DNA of 64,000 nucleotides from contig NZ_PKRP01000001.1 in assembly GCF_002855515.1 (NCBI RefSeq), positions 1,033,751 to 1,097,750 on the forward strand, in the 5' to 3' direction. Below are positions 21,752 through 30,735 of this stretch, one piece after another. The translations under genes were made by a program, and so were the position numbers. Position 1 is the first letter of the stretch. Every line of letters begins with the position of its first letter. A model generated the notes under the pieces. The model was not told the DNA's origin and searched no databases. It saw only the letters and a program-made list of their open reading frames with translations. The stretch is from Rhizobium sp. TH135 (lineage in GTDB: Bacteria; Pseudomonadota; Alphaproteobacteria; Rhizobiales; Rhizobiaceae).

Positions 21752-23890
21752 ATGAAACGGACCCAACCCAAGCCACTCTCTGCCTGGCGACCGATCAACC
21801 TCAATGACTTCCTGCTCGGCGTCCCGCATTATCCGGAACATGTCGACGAAAGCTACTGGCAGCGTGACGCAGAACGGATGAAGGAAGCCGGCTTCAACGC
21901 GGTCCGCATGGGGGAATTCGCGTGGCACATATGGGAACCCTTCGAGGGCAAGTTCGACTTCGACCTGTTCGACCGGGCGATAGAGGTGCTCGGAAAGGTT
22001 GGCATCAAGACGATCCTGTGTACGCCGACAGCAACCCCGCCGCGCTGGCTGACAATGAACTACCCCGAGGTTCTGCGCGTCGATCACAATGGTCGCCGCG
22101 CAAGCCACGGTTCACGCCAGCACTGTGACACGACAAGTCCTGTTCTGCGCCAGCACAGCCGCCGCATCACCACGGCGATGGCGCAACACTATAAGGATAA
22201 TCCGCATGTCATCGGCTGGCAGACGGACAATGAGCTGAACACAACGGTCTCGGAATCCTTTTCAGACTCCGCTGCGCTGGCGTTCCGCAATTATCTGCGG
22301 CACCGCTACCAGACGATCGAAGACCTGAACTTTGCCTGGGGAGGCCATTTTTGGGCGACCTCCTACGACAATTTTGATCAGGTCGTTCTGCCATTTCCGA
22401 TGGCGCCATCCTACCTCAGCCCAGGCCATGTGCAGGATTATCATCGTTTCCTTGCTTGGGCGACAGCAGCATTCCAGCGCGACCAGGTCGAGATCCTGCG
22501 CGCGACCAATCCAGACTGGTTCGTCTTCCACAATCTCGGCAACCTGCAGGACATCGATTTCCGCGCAGAATTCGGCCAGGACCTCGATTTCATCGGTTTC
22601 GACATCTATCCGATGCTCTACGACGAGTTCAGACGAACCAATGGCCATGCCGCAACACAAGCCCTGCAGCTAGACCTATGCCGCAGTTACAGCGGCAACT
22701 TCCTTGTACCGGAACAGGCCTCGGGACTGGGCAGCCAGCCCTTGTTTACGACGATGAACCCCGAACCCGGCGAGATGCGGCGTATGGCGCTATCGTCGGT
22801 GGCGCGCGGCGCCGATGGCCTCATGTTCTTCCGCTGGCGCCCTGCCCATTTCGGCGCGGAGATCTACTGGATGGGCATCATCGATCACGATGACATTCCA
22901 CGCCGTCGCTACGAGGAAGCCAAACAGTTCGCGTCCGACATCCACAAAATCAAGGACCACCTGCTTGGCACTTCCGTGCATATCGATGTGGGCATTGCAG
23001 GGGCTGATTTCGACAACCAGGAAGCGCACAAGACCTATCCGATTGGCCTCCCCTCCCCACAGGATGACGGCACGCTCCTGCATGTTCATTGCTATCGGCG
23101 CGGCATTGCCTGTGGTTTTGTCCATCCTGAAGACGACTTGTCGCGCCTCAAGGTCTTCTACGTCCCCCATTGGGTAATGTGGAAACCGGAATGGACTCCA
23201 AGACTGGAAGCCTTCGTGGAAGCGGGCGGCACGCTGATCGTCGGGGCGATGACGGGAACGCGTGACATCAACAACCATATCATTCGGGAACAGGCTCCCG
23301 GGGGAGCACTGGCAAAACTTTGCGGCGTGAGGATTGTCGAATTCGGGCGCTTGACCGCCAAAAAAGGAGACGGCCTCTTCCAGAGGGTCGCACCTCAGGC
23401 GGGCTTTTACGACAATCCGAACCGCTCAGCGCCATCTTCGGCTCAACGCATATACACCCTCGACTTCGCAGGGCGAAAACTTGATGCAGAACACCTTTAC
23501 GAGCAGATCGAGACGGAGCCAGATGTCGAAATTCTCGCCCGCTGGTCAAATCGCTTCCTGAGCGGCGAGGCGGCCATCACACGCCGGAAGGTCGGCAAGG
23601 GGGAAGTGATCTATCTGGCGACCTATCTGACGCCAGAACTGGTCCAGACCCTGGATGAGGAAGTTCTGACACCGCGCAGCATTGACCCGCTTGTTGAGCA
23701 GCTTCCGACGGGCGTTGAGGTCAGTCTGCGCAGTTCCGAAGATCACAAGCTGCTATTCGTTCTCAACACGCTGGAGACGCCAACCACTGTTCGTGGCCTG
23801 CCAGCGGGGAGCGACCTTCTATCTGGACGGGCCGTGTCCGGAGAAGAGGCACTGGAAGGCTACGGCTGCCTGGTGATCAATCTCGACTGA
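21752..23890 (+). CDS. Beta-galactosidase, glycoside hydrolase family 42
   Basis: 712 residues, normal GH42 length. A catalytic (beta/alpha)8 barrel spans about residues 15-400, then a trimerisation domain to about 610 and a small beta C-terminal domain. General acid/base Glu161 sits in GWQTDNEL, and nucleophile Glu321 in LVPEQASG. RASHGSRQHCDTTSP and the FDIYPMLYDEF loop are family markers. No signal peptide is seen, so it hydrolyses beta-galactosides after import through the upstream ABC transporter. Last gene of the operon, followed 28 bases later by a strong terminator. The Zn-binding Cys cluster of some GH42 enzymes is not evident. Confidence 0.94.
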   Translation: MKRTQPKPLSAWRPINLNDFLLGVPHYPEHVDESYWQRDAERMKEAGFNAVRMGEFAWHIWEPFEGKFDFDLFDRAIEVLGKVGIKTILCTPTATPPRWLTMNYPEVLRVDHNGRRASHGSRQHCDTTSPVLRQHSRRITTAMAQHYKDNPHVIGWQTDNELNTTVSESFSDSAALAFRNYLRHRYQTIEDLNFAWGGHFWATSYDNFDQVVLPFPMAPSYLSPGHVQDYHRFLAWATAAFQRDQVEILRATNPDWFVFHNLGNLQDIDFRAEFGQDLDFIGFDIYPMLYDEFRRTNGHAATQALQLDLCRSYSGNFLVPEQASGLGSQPLFTTMNPEPGEMRRMALSSVARGADGLMFFRWRPAHFGAEIYWMGIIDHDDIPRRRYEEAKQFASDIHKIKDHLLGTSVHIDVGIAGADFDNQEAHKTYPIGLPSPQDDGTLLHVHCYRRGIACGFVHPEDDLSRLKVFYVPHWVMWKPEWTPRLEAFVEAGGTLIVGAMTGTRDINNHIIREQAPGGALAKLCGVRIVEFGRLTAKKGDGLFQRVAPQAGFYDNPNRSAPSSAQRIYTLDFAGRKLDAEHLYEQIETEPDVEILARWSNRFLSGEAAITRRKVGKGEVIYLATYLTPELVQTLDEEVLTPRSIDPLVEQLPTGVEVSLRSSEDHKLLFVLNTLETPTTVRGLPAGSDLLSGRAVSGEEALEGYGCLVINLD

Positions 23891-23918
23891 AATCAGCAAA
23901 TAACCTCCCAAACAAACT

Positions 23919-23950
23919 GGCGGCTGAACTTCGGTTCCGCCGCCTTTTTT
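23919..23950 (+). terminator. Intrinsic terminator of the galactoside operon
   Basis: GGCGGCTGAAC (23919-23929) pairs with GTTCCGCCGCC (23934-23944) except for one T-C mismatch, around a TTCG tetraloop, followed by six T. It ends two bases before the convergent ROK stop codon. Confidence 0.93.
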
Positions 23951-23951
23951 C

Positions 23952-25127
23952 TCATTCGTGCCCAATTGCCCCACTGCCACTGGCTTGGAAGTTGAACAAA
24001 GCCTGTGTTGCGAGAGCAGCAGCCCCCGAACTCCAGAAGTCATCTCTCTCATCCGGCACGATCGCAGGCGGTTCATCATGGCATCGCGACGCCAGACTCT
24101 CACGCATCGGCCCAAAGAGCAGATCTCCGAAGCTCACTGCCTCTGCGCCCACGATCACGACCTCCGGATCGATGATATTGACTGCGTCGGCCAGATGAAA
24201 ACCAATCGCCGTGCCTGCCTCCCGCAAGATACGCCGGGCGACGGGATCTCCCTGAATGGCAGCCTCCTTCATGGCATATCGATCGACACCTGCAGCAAGC
24301 TTACGCTCTGACCGCCAGGCTTCCACCATGGCAGGCTCGGAGTAGAAGGCTTGCAGACAACCTCGGCGGCCGCATTCACACAGTGGGCCGTCTGGATCAT
24401 GCGTCACGTGTCCCAGTTTTCCTGCCCGACCGTGGGCGCCACGGTGAATAAGGCCGTCATTGACCGTTGCACAGGCAATACCCACCCCAAGAGCAAGCGC
24501 CGTGAAGACCCTGTGATGCCTGCCGAGACCGAAGAGATGCTGGGCCAAGGTAAACGCAAGCGTATCGTCTTCCATCCAAACAGGTGCATTGACACGCTGT
24601 TGCAACATCCTGCCAAAAGGGACGTTGTCCCACTGGAAACGTCGGCTCTGGACGCATATTGCCTGTTCAATGTCGACAGTCGCCGGCATTGAAAAACCGA
24701 TGCCAATCAGTTTGCCTTGAAGATCTGGAGCAGTGCGGCGCAAGCGAATAACGGCTTGTTCTGCGGCATCGAGCACATCCTGTGGACTGGAGGACTTATA
24801 CTCCACTGTCAGGCTCGACAGGACTGAGGTCGACAAATCTGTCAAAACGCAACCGAGCGTCCCGACATTCATCTTGATGCCGATTGCGTAGTGCCCCCCA
24901 TAATTGATTTCGAGGGGAATTGGCCGCCTGCCACTTGCGCCAGGTTGTGTTTCACCTTCACGCAAATAGCCCTCGGCAATCAGGTCTGCGACGACAAAGG
25001 TAACGGCCGCCGGGCTCAATCCGGTTACGGTCGCGATATCAGCTCTGCTGGCCGGACCTTCGCGCCGAAGAAGGTTCAAGATGAGCCGCCGGTTCATGGC
25101 TCGGGTCATACGCTGATCGATCTTCAA
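23952..25127 (-). CDS. ROK-family transcriptional repressor
   Basis: 391 residues: winged HTH at about 15-62 (RLILNLLRREGPASRADIAT, VTGLSPAAVTFVVADLI) joined to a ROK sugar-sensing domain. Zinc ligands are visible: His240 and Cys250, Cys252, Cys257 in CECGRRGC. The kinase ATP and catalytic motifs are altered (MEDDTLAF), as in repressors of the XylR/NagC group. It is convergent with the GH42 operon, and the palindrome at 17396-17422 has the shape expected for this family, so it probably senses a galactose-related sugar and represses that operon. It may also act on the ribokinase operon just upstream. Confidence 0.9.
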   Translation of the reverse strand: MKIDQRMTRAMNRRLILNLLRREGPASRADIATVTGLSPAAVTFVVADLIAEGYLREGETQPGASGRRPIPLEINYGGHYAIGIKMNVGTLGCVLTDLSTSVLSSLTVEYKSSSPQDVLDAAEQAVIRLRRTAPDLQGKLIGIGFSMPATVDIEQAICVQSRRFQWDNVPFGRMLQQRVNAPVWMEDDTLAFTLAQHLFGLGRHHRVFTALALGVGIACATVNDGLIHRGAHGRAGKLGHVTHDPDGPLCECGRRGCLQAFYSEPAMVEAWRSERKLAAGVDRYAMKEAAIQGDPVARRILREAGTAIGFHLADAVNIIDPEVVIVGAEAVSFGDLLFGPMRESLASRCHDEPPAIVPDERDDFWSSGAAALATQALFNFQASGSGAIGHE

Positions 25128-25185
25128 GAAGAAAAAACCCCAAGTCCTGCTGCCCAGTAGTTAGACATGTTTGACTAGCAGATCG

Positions 25186-25215
25186 AACTGGCGTTGTCGT
25201 CCGAATGCGCCAGTT
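25186..25215. repeat. Inverted repeat upstream of the ROK gene
   Basis: AACTGGCG (25186-25193) and CGCCAGTT (25208-25215) are exact inverse copies with 14 bases between them, about 60 bases upstream of the ROK start. It could be a weak end for the leftward ribokinase message or an operator. No T-run follows. Nothing else is seen in the 214-base gap 25128-25341. Confidence 0.4.
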
Positions 25216-25341
25216 GGTCATGGGGAGGAGGAGAAGATGCTGAGCATCTGAAGATGTATGTCGCTTAAGACTGCACTTAAAGATTTTGTCACGAACGGGC
25301 TACTCAGGAGGACGACTTCTGCAGCACGCCCTGAGTGCTTG

Positions 25342-26214
25342 CTAGTCGGCTTGCTGCGCACTGACAAGGACTGCAGCAGCACGGTTGGCAGCGTTGATCG
25401 CGTCGGCGATTTTGTTCCCCTTTGCAAGCTCGGCGGCAAGTACACCTGTAAACTCGTCGCCTGCACCATGCGTACTGACAAGCTCAACCTTAAGCGCGGG
25501 CACGGCCAACTCCAGCCCCTCGCATGTTGCGCAAGCGACACCTTCGCCCCCTGCCGTCACCACCGCAATAGGGTAAACCTGCGCCAGACGACGGGCCGCA
25601 TCGAGTGCGCCATCAAGCGTATCGACGACGGGACCCTGAGTGAGTTGCTCGGCTTCAATCTGGTTGACCACAATCACATCCACGAGCCCAGTGAGCTCGG
25701 TCGAAAGTTCGCGCGCAGGCGCCGCATTGAGAACAATACGGCCTCCGGCCAACCGGGTCGCCTGAGCAGCAGCCACATTGGCCGCATCCGGCACCTCGTT
25801 TTGCAGGACAAGTACGCCGCCCCGTGCCAAGAGCTCTTCGGCGGCATCAACATCCACCTGCCCCAATTCAAGATTGCTGCCTGACACGATCACCGCGCCG
25901 TAGTCGCCTTCAGCATCGAAGATGGCGACGCTCATCCCGGTTCTGATACCCTGGACCCGTCGAACGAACCGGTGGTCGACATGCCCCTTCGCGAGGTTGG
26001 CGACAAGAACATGTCCAAAGTCATCATCCGCGACAGCTCCGATCATGGCTGTAGTAACGCCGGTCTTTGCCGCCGCGATGGCCTGGTTGCCGCCCTTGCC
26101 ACCGCATTTCGGCAACCAGCGCTCGCCTGTCACGGTTTCGCCCTTGCGCGGACGCCCTGGCCCGTAGACCATGATGTCGTAATGAAGGCTTCCGAAAACG
26201 ATGACCTGGGACAT
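25342..26214 (-). CDS. PfkB-family carbohydrate kinase (ribokinase-like)
   Basis: 290 residues. The first PfkB signature is present as KCGGKGGNQAIAAAK (about 37-50), and the second as HGAGDEFTG near residue 250, including the catalytic Asp. It phosphorylates a sugar at a primary hydroxyl using ATP. Last gene of a leftward operon with a ribose-type importer, an isomerase and an RpiR regulator, so it presumably acts on the imported or isomerised sugar. Six bases separate it from the RpiR gene. Whether the sugar is ribose cannot be said: the operon also contains an isomerase not needed for ribose. Confidence 0.87.
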   Translation of the reverse strand: MSQVIVFGSLHYDIMVYGPGRPRKGETVTGERWLPKCGGKGGNQAIAAAKTGVTTAMIGAVADDDFGHVLVANLAKGHVDHRFVRRVQGIRTGMSVAIFDAEGDYGAVIVSGSNLELGQVDVDAAEELLARGGVLVLQNEVPDAANVAAAQATRLAGGRIVLNAAPARELSTELTGLVDVIVVNQIEAEQLTQGPVVDTLDGALDAARRLAQVYPIAVVTAGGEGVACATCEGLELAVPALKVELVSTHGAGDEFTGVLAAELAKGNKIADAINAANRAAAVLVSAQQAD

Positions 26215-26220
26215 GGCTTC

Positions 26221-27093
26221 TTACACGATCTTGTCTTTGCGTTTCGACATGACCGCAGCCATGGTCTTTTGCAGGTTCTTTTCCGCAACACCGTAGTTCC
26301 GTTGCGCGACGGCAACGAAAAGGGCGTCGAGAATATTGAGCTGAGCTATGCGAGCGGCGGCATTCTCGCCCATCAGGGGTGACCCCTGAGCGGTGGAGCA
26401 AAGAACGATGTCGGCCACCTGCGCCAGCGCAGATGAATTGTAGTTCGTGATCGCGATTGTGCGGGCGCCGTTTTTGCGCGCCAGTTGGATCGCGTCGATG
26501 ACCGCCGTCGTGTTGCCGGAATGGGAAAAGCCAATAGCGATGTCTTGGGGACCGAGCAGCGCGGCTGACATCAGCATCATATGCGAATCGTCCTGTACGT
26601 TGGCACGAATGCCAATGCGCAAGAACTTGTGGGCGACATCGCGGGCAATCTGGGCCGATCCGCCAACACCGTAGAAATCACGCTGCCCAGACTGATTGAC
26701 CAGATCCGCCGCACGATCGAAGGCGTCCATGTCTATGATCGCGAGCGTCTCTTCGAGCGCGTTGATCGAGGTCCGGAACACCTTTTGGATGATCTCGCGA
26801 GAGGTATCCTCGATCGACAGTTCCTGGTGCATCTCAGCGGTCGGCAGCTGATTGTACTGTGTGACGGCAGACCTGAAGTCTCGGTAGCCGGAAAAACCGA
26901 GCTTCTTGGTGATCTTGACCACCATCGCTTCGGATACCCCCGCTTCTGCCGCGATGTCCTTCAGCGCCGTTTCGTCTGTGAAATTGCGCAGCGCAAACAC
27001 AGTTTCAACGACCCGCGCCTCCAGGGGCGTGAGATGAGGCATCATCATTCGGATGCGCGGGCCTACCGCCTTCAAGTCATTCAAGGAATTCAT
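26221..27093 (-). CDS. MurR/RpiR-family regulator with SIS domain
   Basis: 290 residues from ATG 27093, which overlaps the permease stop by four bases (ATGA); longer starts run into the permease gene. HTH_6 domain at about 1-77 (TALKDIAAEAGVSEAMVVKI) and a sugar-isomerase (SIS) sensor domain at about 125-260 (FYGVGGSAQIARDVAHKF, GFSHSGNTTAVIDAI). It senses a phosphosugar, so the likely inducer is the product of the adjacent PfkB kinase. It would regulate its own operon 25342-31728. Confidence 0.91.
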   Translation of the reverse strand: MNSLNDLKAVGPRIRMMMPHLTPLEARVVETVFALRNFTDETALKDIAAEAGVSEAMVVKITKKLGFSGYRDFRSAVTQYNQLPTAEMHQELSIEDTSREIIQKVFRTSINALEETLAIIDMDAFDRAADLVNQSGQRDFYGVGGSAQIARDVAHKFLRIGIRANVQDDSHMMLMSAALLGPQDIAIGFSHSGNTTAVIDAIQLARKNGARTIAITNYNSSALAQVADIVLCSTAQGSPLMGENAAARIAQLNILDALFVAVAQRNYGVAEKNLQKTMAAVMSKRKDKIV

Positions 27094-28064
27094 CCACGGC
27101 CTCTCGTTACGCGATCGATCATCATCGCCACGAGAATTATAAGGCCGGTCGCCAGCAGTTGATAGAAGGCCTGAACGTTCATCAACGTGAGACCATTGCG
27201 CATGCTGCCGAGAATGATCGCACCAAGAAGCGTACCGACGACACTGCCCTTGCCACCCATCAAGGAGGCGCCGCCGATGGCTGCAGCGGCGATCGCGTCC
27301 AGTTCCCAAAGGTTGCCAAGGATAGGTTCGGCAGCACCCAGGCGTCCGATCAGGATCATCGAAGCAAGGGCTGCCAACGCACCGGAGATCACATAGGCCG
27401 TGATCTTGGTGATCGCGATCGGCACGCCGGCCACATAAGCGGCCTCTTCATTACCGCCGACGGCCAGCAGATACTCGCCAAGTGGTGTCTTCTTGAGAAG
27501 GACCCAGGCAAGGATGGCCACAACTGCAACCATGAGGACCGAGTTGGGAATGCCGGCGACCGATCCATTAAACAGGGAGCGGAACTCCGGTGGCAGTCCA
27601 AAGACCGGATTGCCACCGGTATAGATCAGGGCAATAGCGCGATAGGTGCTGAGCGTTCCAAGCGTCACGATGAAGGGCTGAAGTCCGATATAGGCAACGA
27701 GAACACCGTTGACCAAGCCACAGATGACGCCAATGCCAAGGCCGGCAAGAATAGCGAGCGGGATCGGCGTACCAGAGACCAAAAGGGCTGCCGTAATGAC
27801 GGCGGCGATGGCAGCCGTAGGGCCGACCGAAAGATCAATGCCTCCGGAGATGATGACCAGCGTCATACCGAGCGCCAGGCAGGCATTGATGCTCGATTGC
27901 TGCAGGATGTTGACGAGGTTCCTTTGCGAGAGGAAATCGGGAACGAGCAGGCCGAATATAGCGATGATGATAATCAGTCCGATCAAAGTGCCGGCATCGC
28001 GAAGAGACAATGATCCAAGCATTTTCGACTGTGTTGCGGCCGTATCGAGCGTTGTATCGGACAT
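27090..28064 (-). CDS. CUT2 ABC transporter permease (RbsC type)
   Basis: 324 residues with 8-10 hydrophobic segments. Family blocks: LALGMTLVIISGGIDLSVG (about 60-80), IVTLGTLSTYRAIALIYTGG, and AAIGGASLMGGKGSVVGTLLGA near the C-terminus. It forms the homodimeric channel for the RbsA-type ATPase upstream. Six bases separate it from that gene, and it overlaps the RpiR gene by four. Confidence 0.94.
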   Translation of the reverse strand: MSDTTLDTAATQSKMLGSLSLRDAGTLIGLIIIIAIFGLLVPDFLSQRNLVNILQQSSINACLALGMTLVIISGGIDLSVGPTAAIAAVITAALLVSGTPIPLAILAGLGIGVICGLVNGVLVAYIGLQPFIVTLGTLSTYRAIALIYTGGNPVFGLPPEFRSLFNGSVAGIPNSVLMVAVVAILAWVLLKKTPLGEYLLAVGGNEEAAYVAGVPIAITKITAYVISGALAALASMILIGRLGAAEPILGNLWELDAIAAAAIGGASLMGGKGSVVGTLLGAIILGSMRNGLTLMNVQAFYQLLATGLIILVAMMIDRVTRGRG

Positions 28065-28069
28065 GACAT

Positions 28070-29590
28070 TTATCCCTGTTGGCTTTGCCGGGCGGGGGCA
28101 CGAAGTCCCTTGCCGACCGCATGAGAAACAATCGCTTCCTCTGTGAGTTCTTCGCGCTGCAGTCCGGCCACCACAGTCCCCTCGCGCATGACGAGGACCC
28201 TGTCGGACACACGCATGACTTCGGGGAGTTCAGATGAAACGACCACCACGGAATGACCTTCGCAGGCGAGTTCCTCGATGAGATTGTAGATTTCGGACTT
28301 GGCGCCGACATCGATGCCTCGTGTCGGCTCGTCGAACAGCAAAACCTTGGATCCCGCGGCCAGCCATCGGGCAATGATTGCCTTCTGCTGATTGCCACCA
28401 CTGAACAGGCGAATTGGTCGATCGAGCAGAAACGGGCGAAGGTTGACGCGGGTCAACAATTCGGCCGCTGTACGCCTCAAGGCCCCATGCCGGATGATGC
28501 CAGCGGGCGCGAAACGTTTCATCGATGGCAGCGCGACATTGTTGGTAACCGAACGGCCGGGAATTATGCCTTCACGCTTGCGTTCCTCAGGCAGAAGGCC
28601 AATACCCGCCGCAATGGCAGCACGCGGATTGGAAAGTGTCAGGGTCGACCCGTCGATCCGGATGGTTCCGCCAGTCGCCCTATCGGCACCCGCGATGAGA
28701 CGAAGCAGTTCCGTGCGGCCAGAACCAACCAAACCGGCAATGCCGAGCACTTCCCCCTTGTGTAGGTCAAAGGAAACATCCCGGACCTTGGCAGAGGAGA
28801 GATTGCGCGCTTCGATACGGACATCCCGGGTCGCGTAGGACACATGCTCTTCTGCCTGCAGTTCCCTGCCGACCATCATCGAGATGACGTCGGCCGGCTC
28901 AGTCTGCTTGAGGTCAACGACACCAACCAGCCGGCCGTCCCGCATCACGCTTGCGCGCTCGCAGATTCCGAACACCTCGTCCATCTTGTGGGAAACATAG
29001 ATGATTGTTACGCCGCTCGCGGCTAACCGCTTGATGACCTCCGCAAGGCTCTCAAATTCGCTCGGCGTGAGGCTTGAAGTTGGCTCGTCCATGGCAATAA
29101 TCTTGGCCTTGTCGAGCAAAGCGCGGGCGATTTCGACCACCTGCCGCTGCGCCACTTTCAGTGACGATATCGGCGCTGCGGGATCAATCGAAGCATCGAT
29201 CATCGCCAGCGCTTCGGCAGCCCGCCTTTCCTGCTCGCGCCGGTTTACCAGGAGCCCACCTGCCCAGGTAATCGGGTGCCCGAGGAACATGTTCTGGGCG
29301 ACGGTCAGGTGCGGCACTTGCTGCAGTTCCTGGTGAATCATCGCAACACCGGCAAGGCGAGCGCTTTCAGGTGCCCTGAAGGCCTGAGCGACGCCATCGA
29401 TCAAAAGCTGCCCGCTCGTCGGCTTGAAGACCCCGGACAAGATACGCAGCAGGGTCGACTTACCTGCCCCGTTTTCACCAAGCAGCGCATGGATTTCGCC
29501 GGGTGCAATCTGAAAGGAGACATCGGACAGGGCACGCACGCTGGGAAACACCTTCGTCATGCCTTCGAAAGCTAGTCTTGCAGTGGTCAT
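28070..29590 (-). CDS. CUT2 ABC transporter ATPase (RbsA type)
   Basis: 506 residues with two ATPase modules. N-terminal Walker A GENGAGKST (about 37-45) and Walker B IIAMDEPTSSLT. The C-terminal half has the degenerate Walker A GLVGSGRTE and signature SGGNQQK with VLLFDEPTRGIDVG. Such fused tandem ATPases drive import of pentoses, hexoses or AI-2 with a CUT2 permease. It is the second gene after the binding protein in the leftward operon. Its sequence differs clearly from the lsrA product at 53489-55006. Confidence 0.94.
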   Translation of the reverse strand: MTTARLAFEGMTKVFPSVRALSDVSFQIAPGEIHALLGENGAGKSTLLRILSGVFKPTSGQLLIDGVAQAFRAPESARLAGVAMIHQELQQVPHLTVAQNMFLGHPITWAGGLLVNRREQERRAAEALAMIDASIDPAAPISSLKVAQRQVVEIARALLDKAKIIAMDEPTSSLTPSEFESLAEVIKRLAASGVTIIYVSHKMDEVFGICERASVMRDGRLVGVVDLKQTEPADVISMMVGRELQAEEHVSYATRDVRIEARNLSSAKVRDVSFDLHKGEVLGIAGLVGSGRTELLRLIAGADRATGGTIRIDGSTLTLSNPRAAIAAGIGLLPEERKREGIIPGRSVTNNVALPSMKRFAPAGIIRHGALRRTAAELLTRVNLRPFLLDRPIRLFSGGNQQKAIIARWLAAGSKVLLFDEPTRGIDVGAKSEIYNLIEELACEGHSVVVVSSELPEVMRVSDRVLVMREGTVVAGLQREELTEEAIVSHAVGKGLRAPARQSQQG

Positions 29591-29615
29591 GATCTCTGTG
29601 CCGTTCGTGAGGATC

Positions 29616-29644
29616 GGCGGCCGGTCCAGAGCGGACCGACCGCC
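29616..29644 (-). other. Intercistronic stem-loop after the binding-protein gene
   Basis: GGCGG and CGGTCC on the left pair with GGACCG and CCGCC on the right around AGAGC, with one C-A mismatch. It lies between the binding-protein and ATPase genes of the leftward sugar operon and has no T-run. The position matches hairpins after the other three signal-bearing binding-protein genes in the window. Confidence 0.6.
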
Positions 29645-29658
29645 TGCCTTGGGAGGTC

Positions 29659-30705
29659 TTACTTGCCGGCAGCCTTCATCAGCACGGCACGAAGATCGAC
29701 GCCTTCGCCCTGGAACTCGGCGACATTGTCCTTGGTGATCAGCGCCTGGGGTGTCGCGACGACACGCGGCAGATCCTGGCCGGCGACGAGACGCAAAGCG
29801 ACTTCCATACCAACTTCACCGGTCAGAACCGGGAAGCTATCGACGGTGCCTGTCAGCTCACCTGCTTTGATCGAGGCATAGGCATCGGAAATACCGTCTG
29901 TGCCGAAGACGGCAACCTTTTCAAGCAGTCCGGCGGCCTTTACCGCTTCGACGATACCGAGCGCCATGCCGTCATTGTTGGCGTAGAAGCCAACGAGATC
30001 CGGATGCTGCTGCAGGATTGTGGTCGCCGCATCATAGGACATCTGGCGATCCCAGTTGCCGGGCACGCTCGCTACGACCTGGAACTTGCCAGATTCCTCG
30101 ATCGTCTTCCTGAACCCGTCGGTGCGCTGGACCGCAGCGTAGACACCGGCCTGTCCCTCGACGATCGCAACCTTGCCTCCATCCGGACGATTGTCGATGA
30201 ACCACTTGGCAACGCGCACACCGTTGTCGCGCTGAACATTGCCGACGTAGTGCTCGGCTTGCGGAATAACCGCGTCGTTGACGTTGACAACCGGCACACC
30301 AGCCGCCTTGGCCTGCTCCATGATCGGCTGCAGGTTGGCGTCGGTCTGCGGCGAAAGAAGCAGAACATTGAAGCCCTGCGTGACCATGCCTTCGGCAATC
30401 GTCAGCTGGCCGAGCTGGTCTCCCTCGCTTTGCGCGGCCTGATAGACACTCTCGACGCCGACCCTATCGGCAAAGGCCTTGTAGCCCTCGCCGAGCGAAC
30501 GCCAGTATTCGTTCGTCAGGGTCTTGGAAACGCCACCGGCTTTGGTACCGGCGGGGATTGCCGGAAATGCGCCGAACTTCGCTTCCAGTTCAGACCAGTC
30601 CATCCGATCTGGCTCAGAGTCAGAATTGAGCGGGGCAAGATCTTGGGCAAAGGCTGCGCCGGCCCAGAGGCTCGCCGCTACGGCAAGCGTCAAAAGTCTA
30701 TTCAT
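29659..30705 (-). CDS. CUT2 ABC transporter sugar-binding protein (RbsB type)
   Basis: 348 residues; Sec signal peptide MNRLLTLAVAASLWAGAAFA with cleavage before QDLAP. GGGAGGAA precedes the ATG. The mature protein has the two-lobed periplasmic-binding fold of family 4: VLLLSPQTDANLQPIMEQAK, VPVVNVNDAV, VEGQAGVYAAVQRTDGF and FYANNDGMALGIVEA. It binds a monosaccharide for the importer encoded downstream. It is about 30 residues longer at the N-terminus than classical RbsB (SDSEPDRMDWSELEAKFGAF), a feature of a rhizobial subgroup whose ligand I cannot name. Confidence 0.9.
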   Translation of the reverse strand: MNRLLTLAVAASLWAGAAFAQDLAPLNSDSEPDRMDWSELEAKFGAFPAIPAGTKAGGVSKTLTNEYWRSLGEGYKAFADRVGVESVYQAAQSEGDQLGQLTIAEGMVTQGFNVLLLSPQTDANLQPIMEQAKAAGVPVVNVNDAVIPQAEHYVGNVQRDNGVRVAKWFIDNRPDGGKVAIVEGQAGVYAAVQRTDGFRKTIEESGKFQVVASVPGNWDRQMSYDAATTILQQHPDLVGFYANNDGMALGIVEAVKAAGLLEKVAVFGTDGISDAYASIKAGELTGTVDSFPVLTGEVGMEVALRLVAGQDLPRVVATPQALITKDNVAEFQGEGVDLRAVLMKAAGK

Positions 30706-30735
30706 CGGTTCCTCCCGAGTTTCATGATAATGGCG

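Noticed and set aside
23952..25127. ROK protein considered as a sugar kinase
   Set aside because: It has an N-terminal HTH and altered catalytic and ATP motifs, so it is a regulator.
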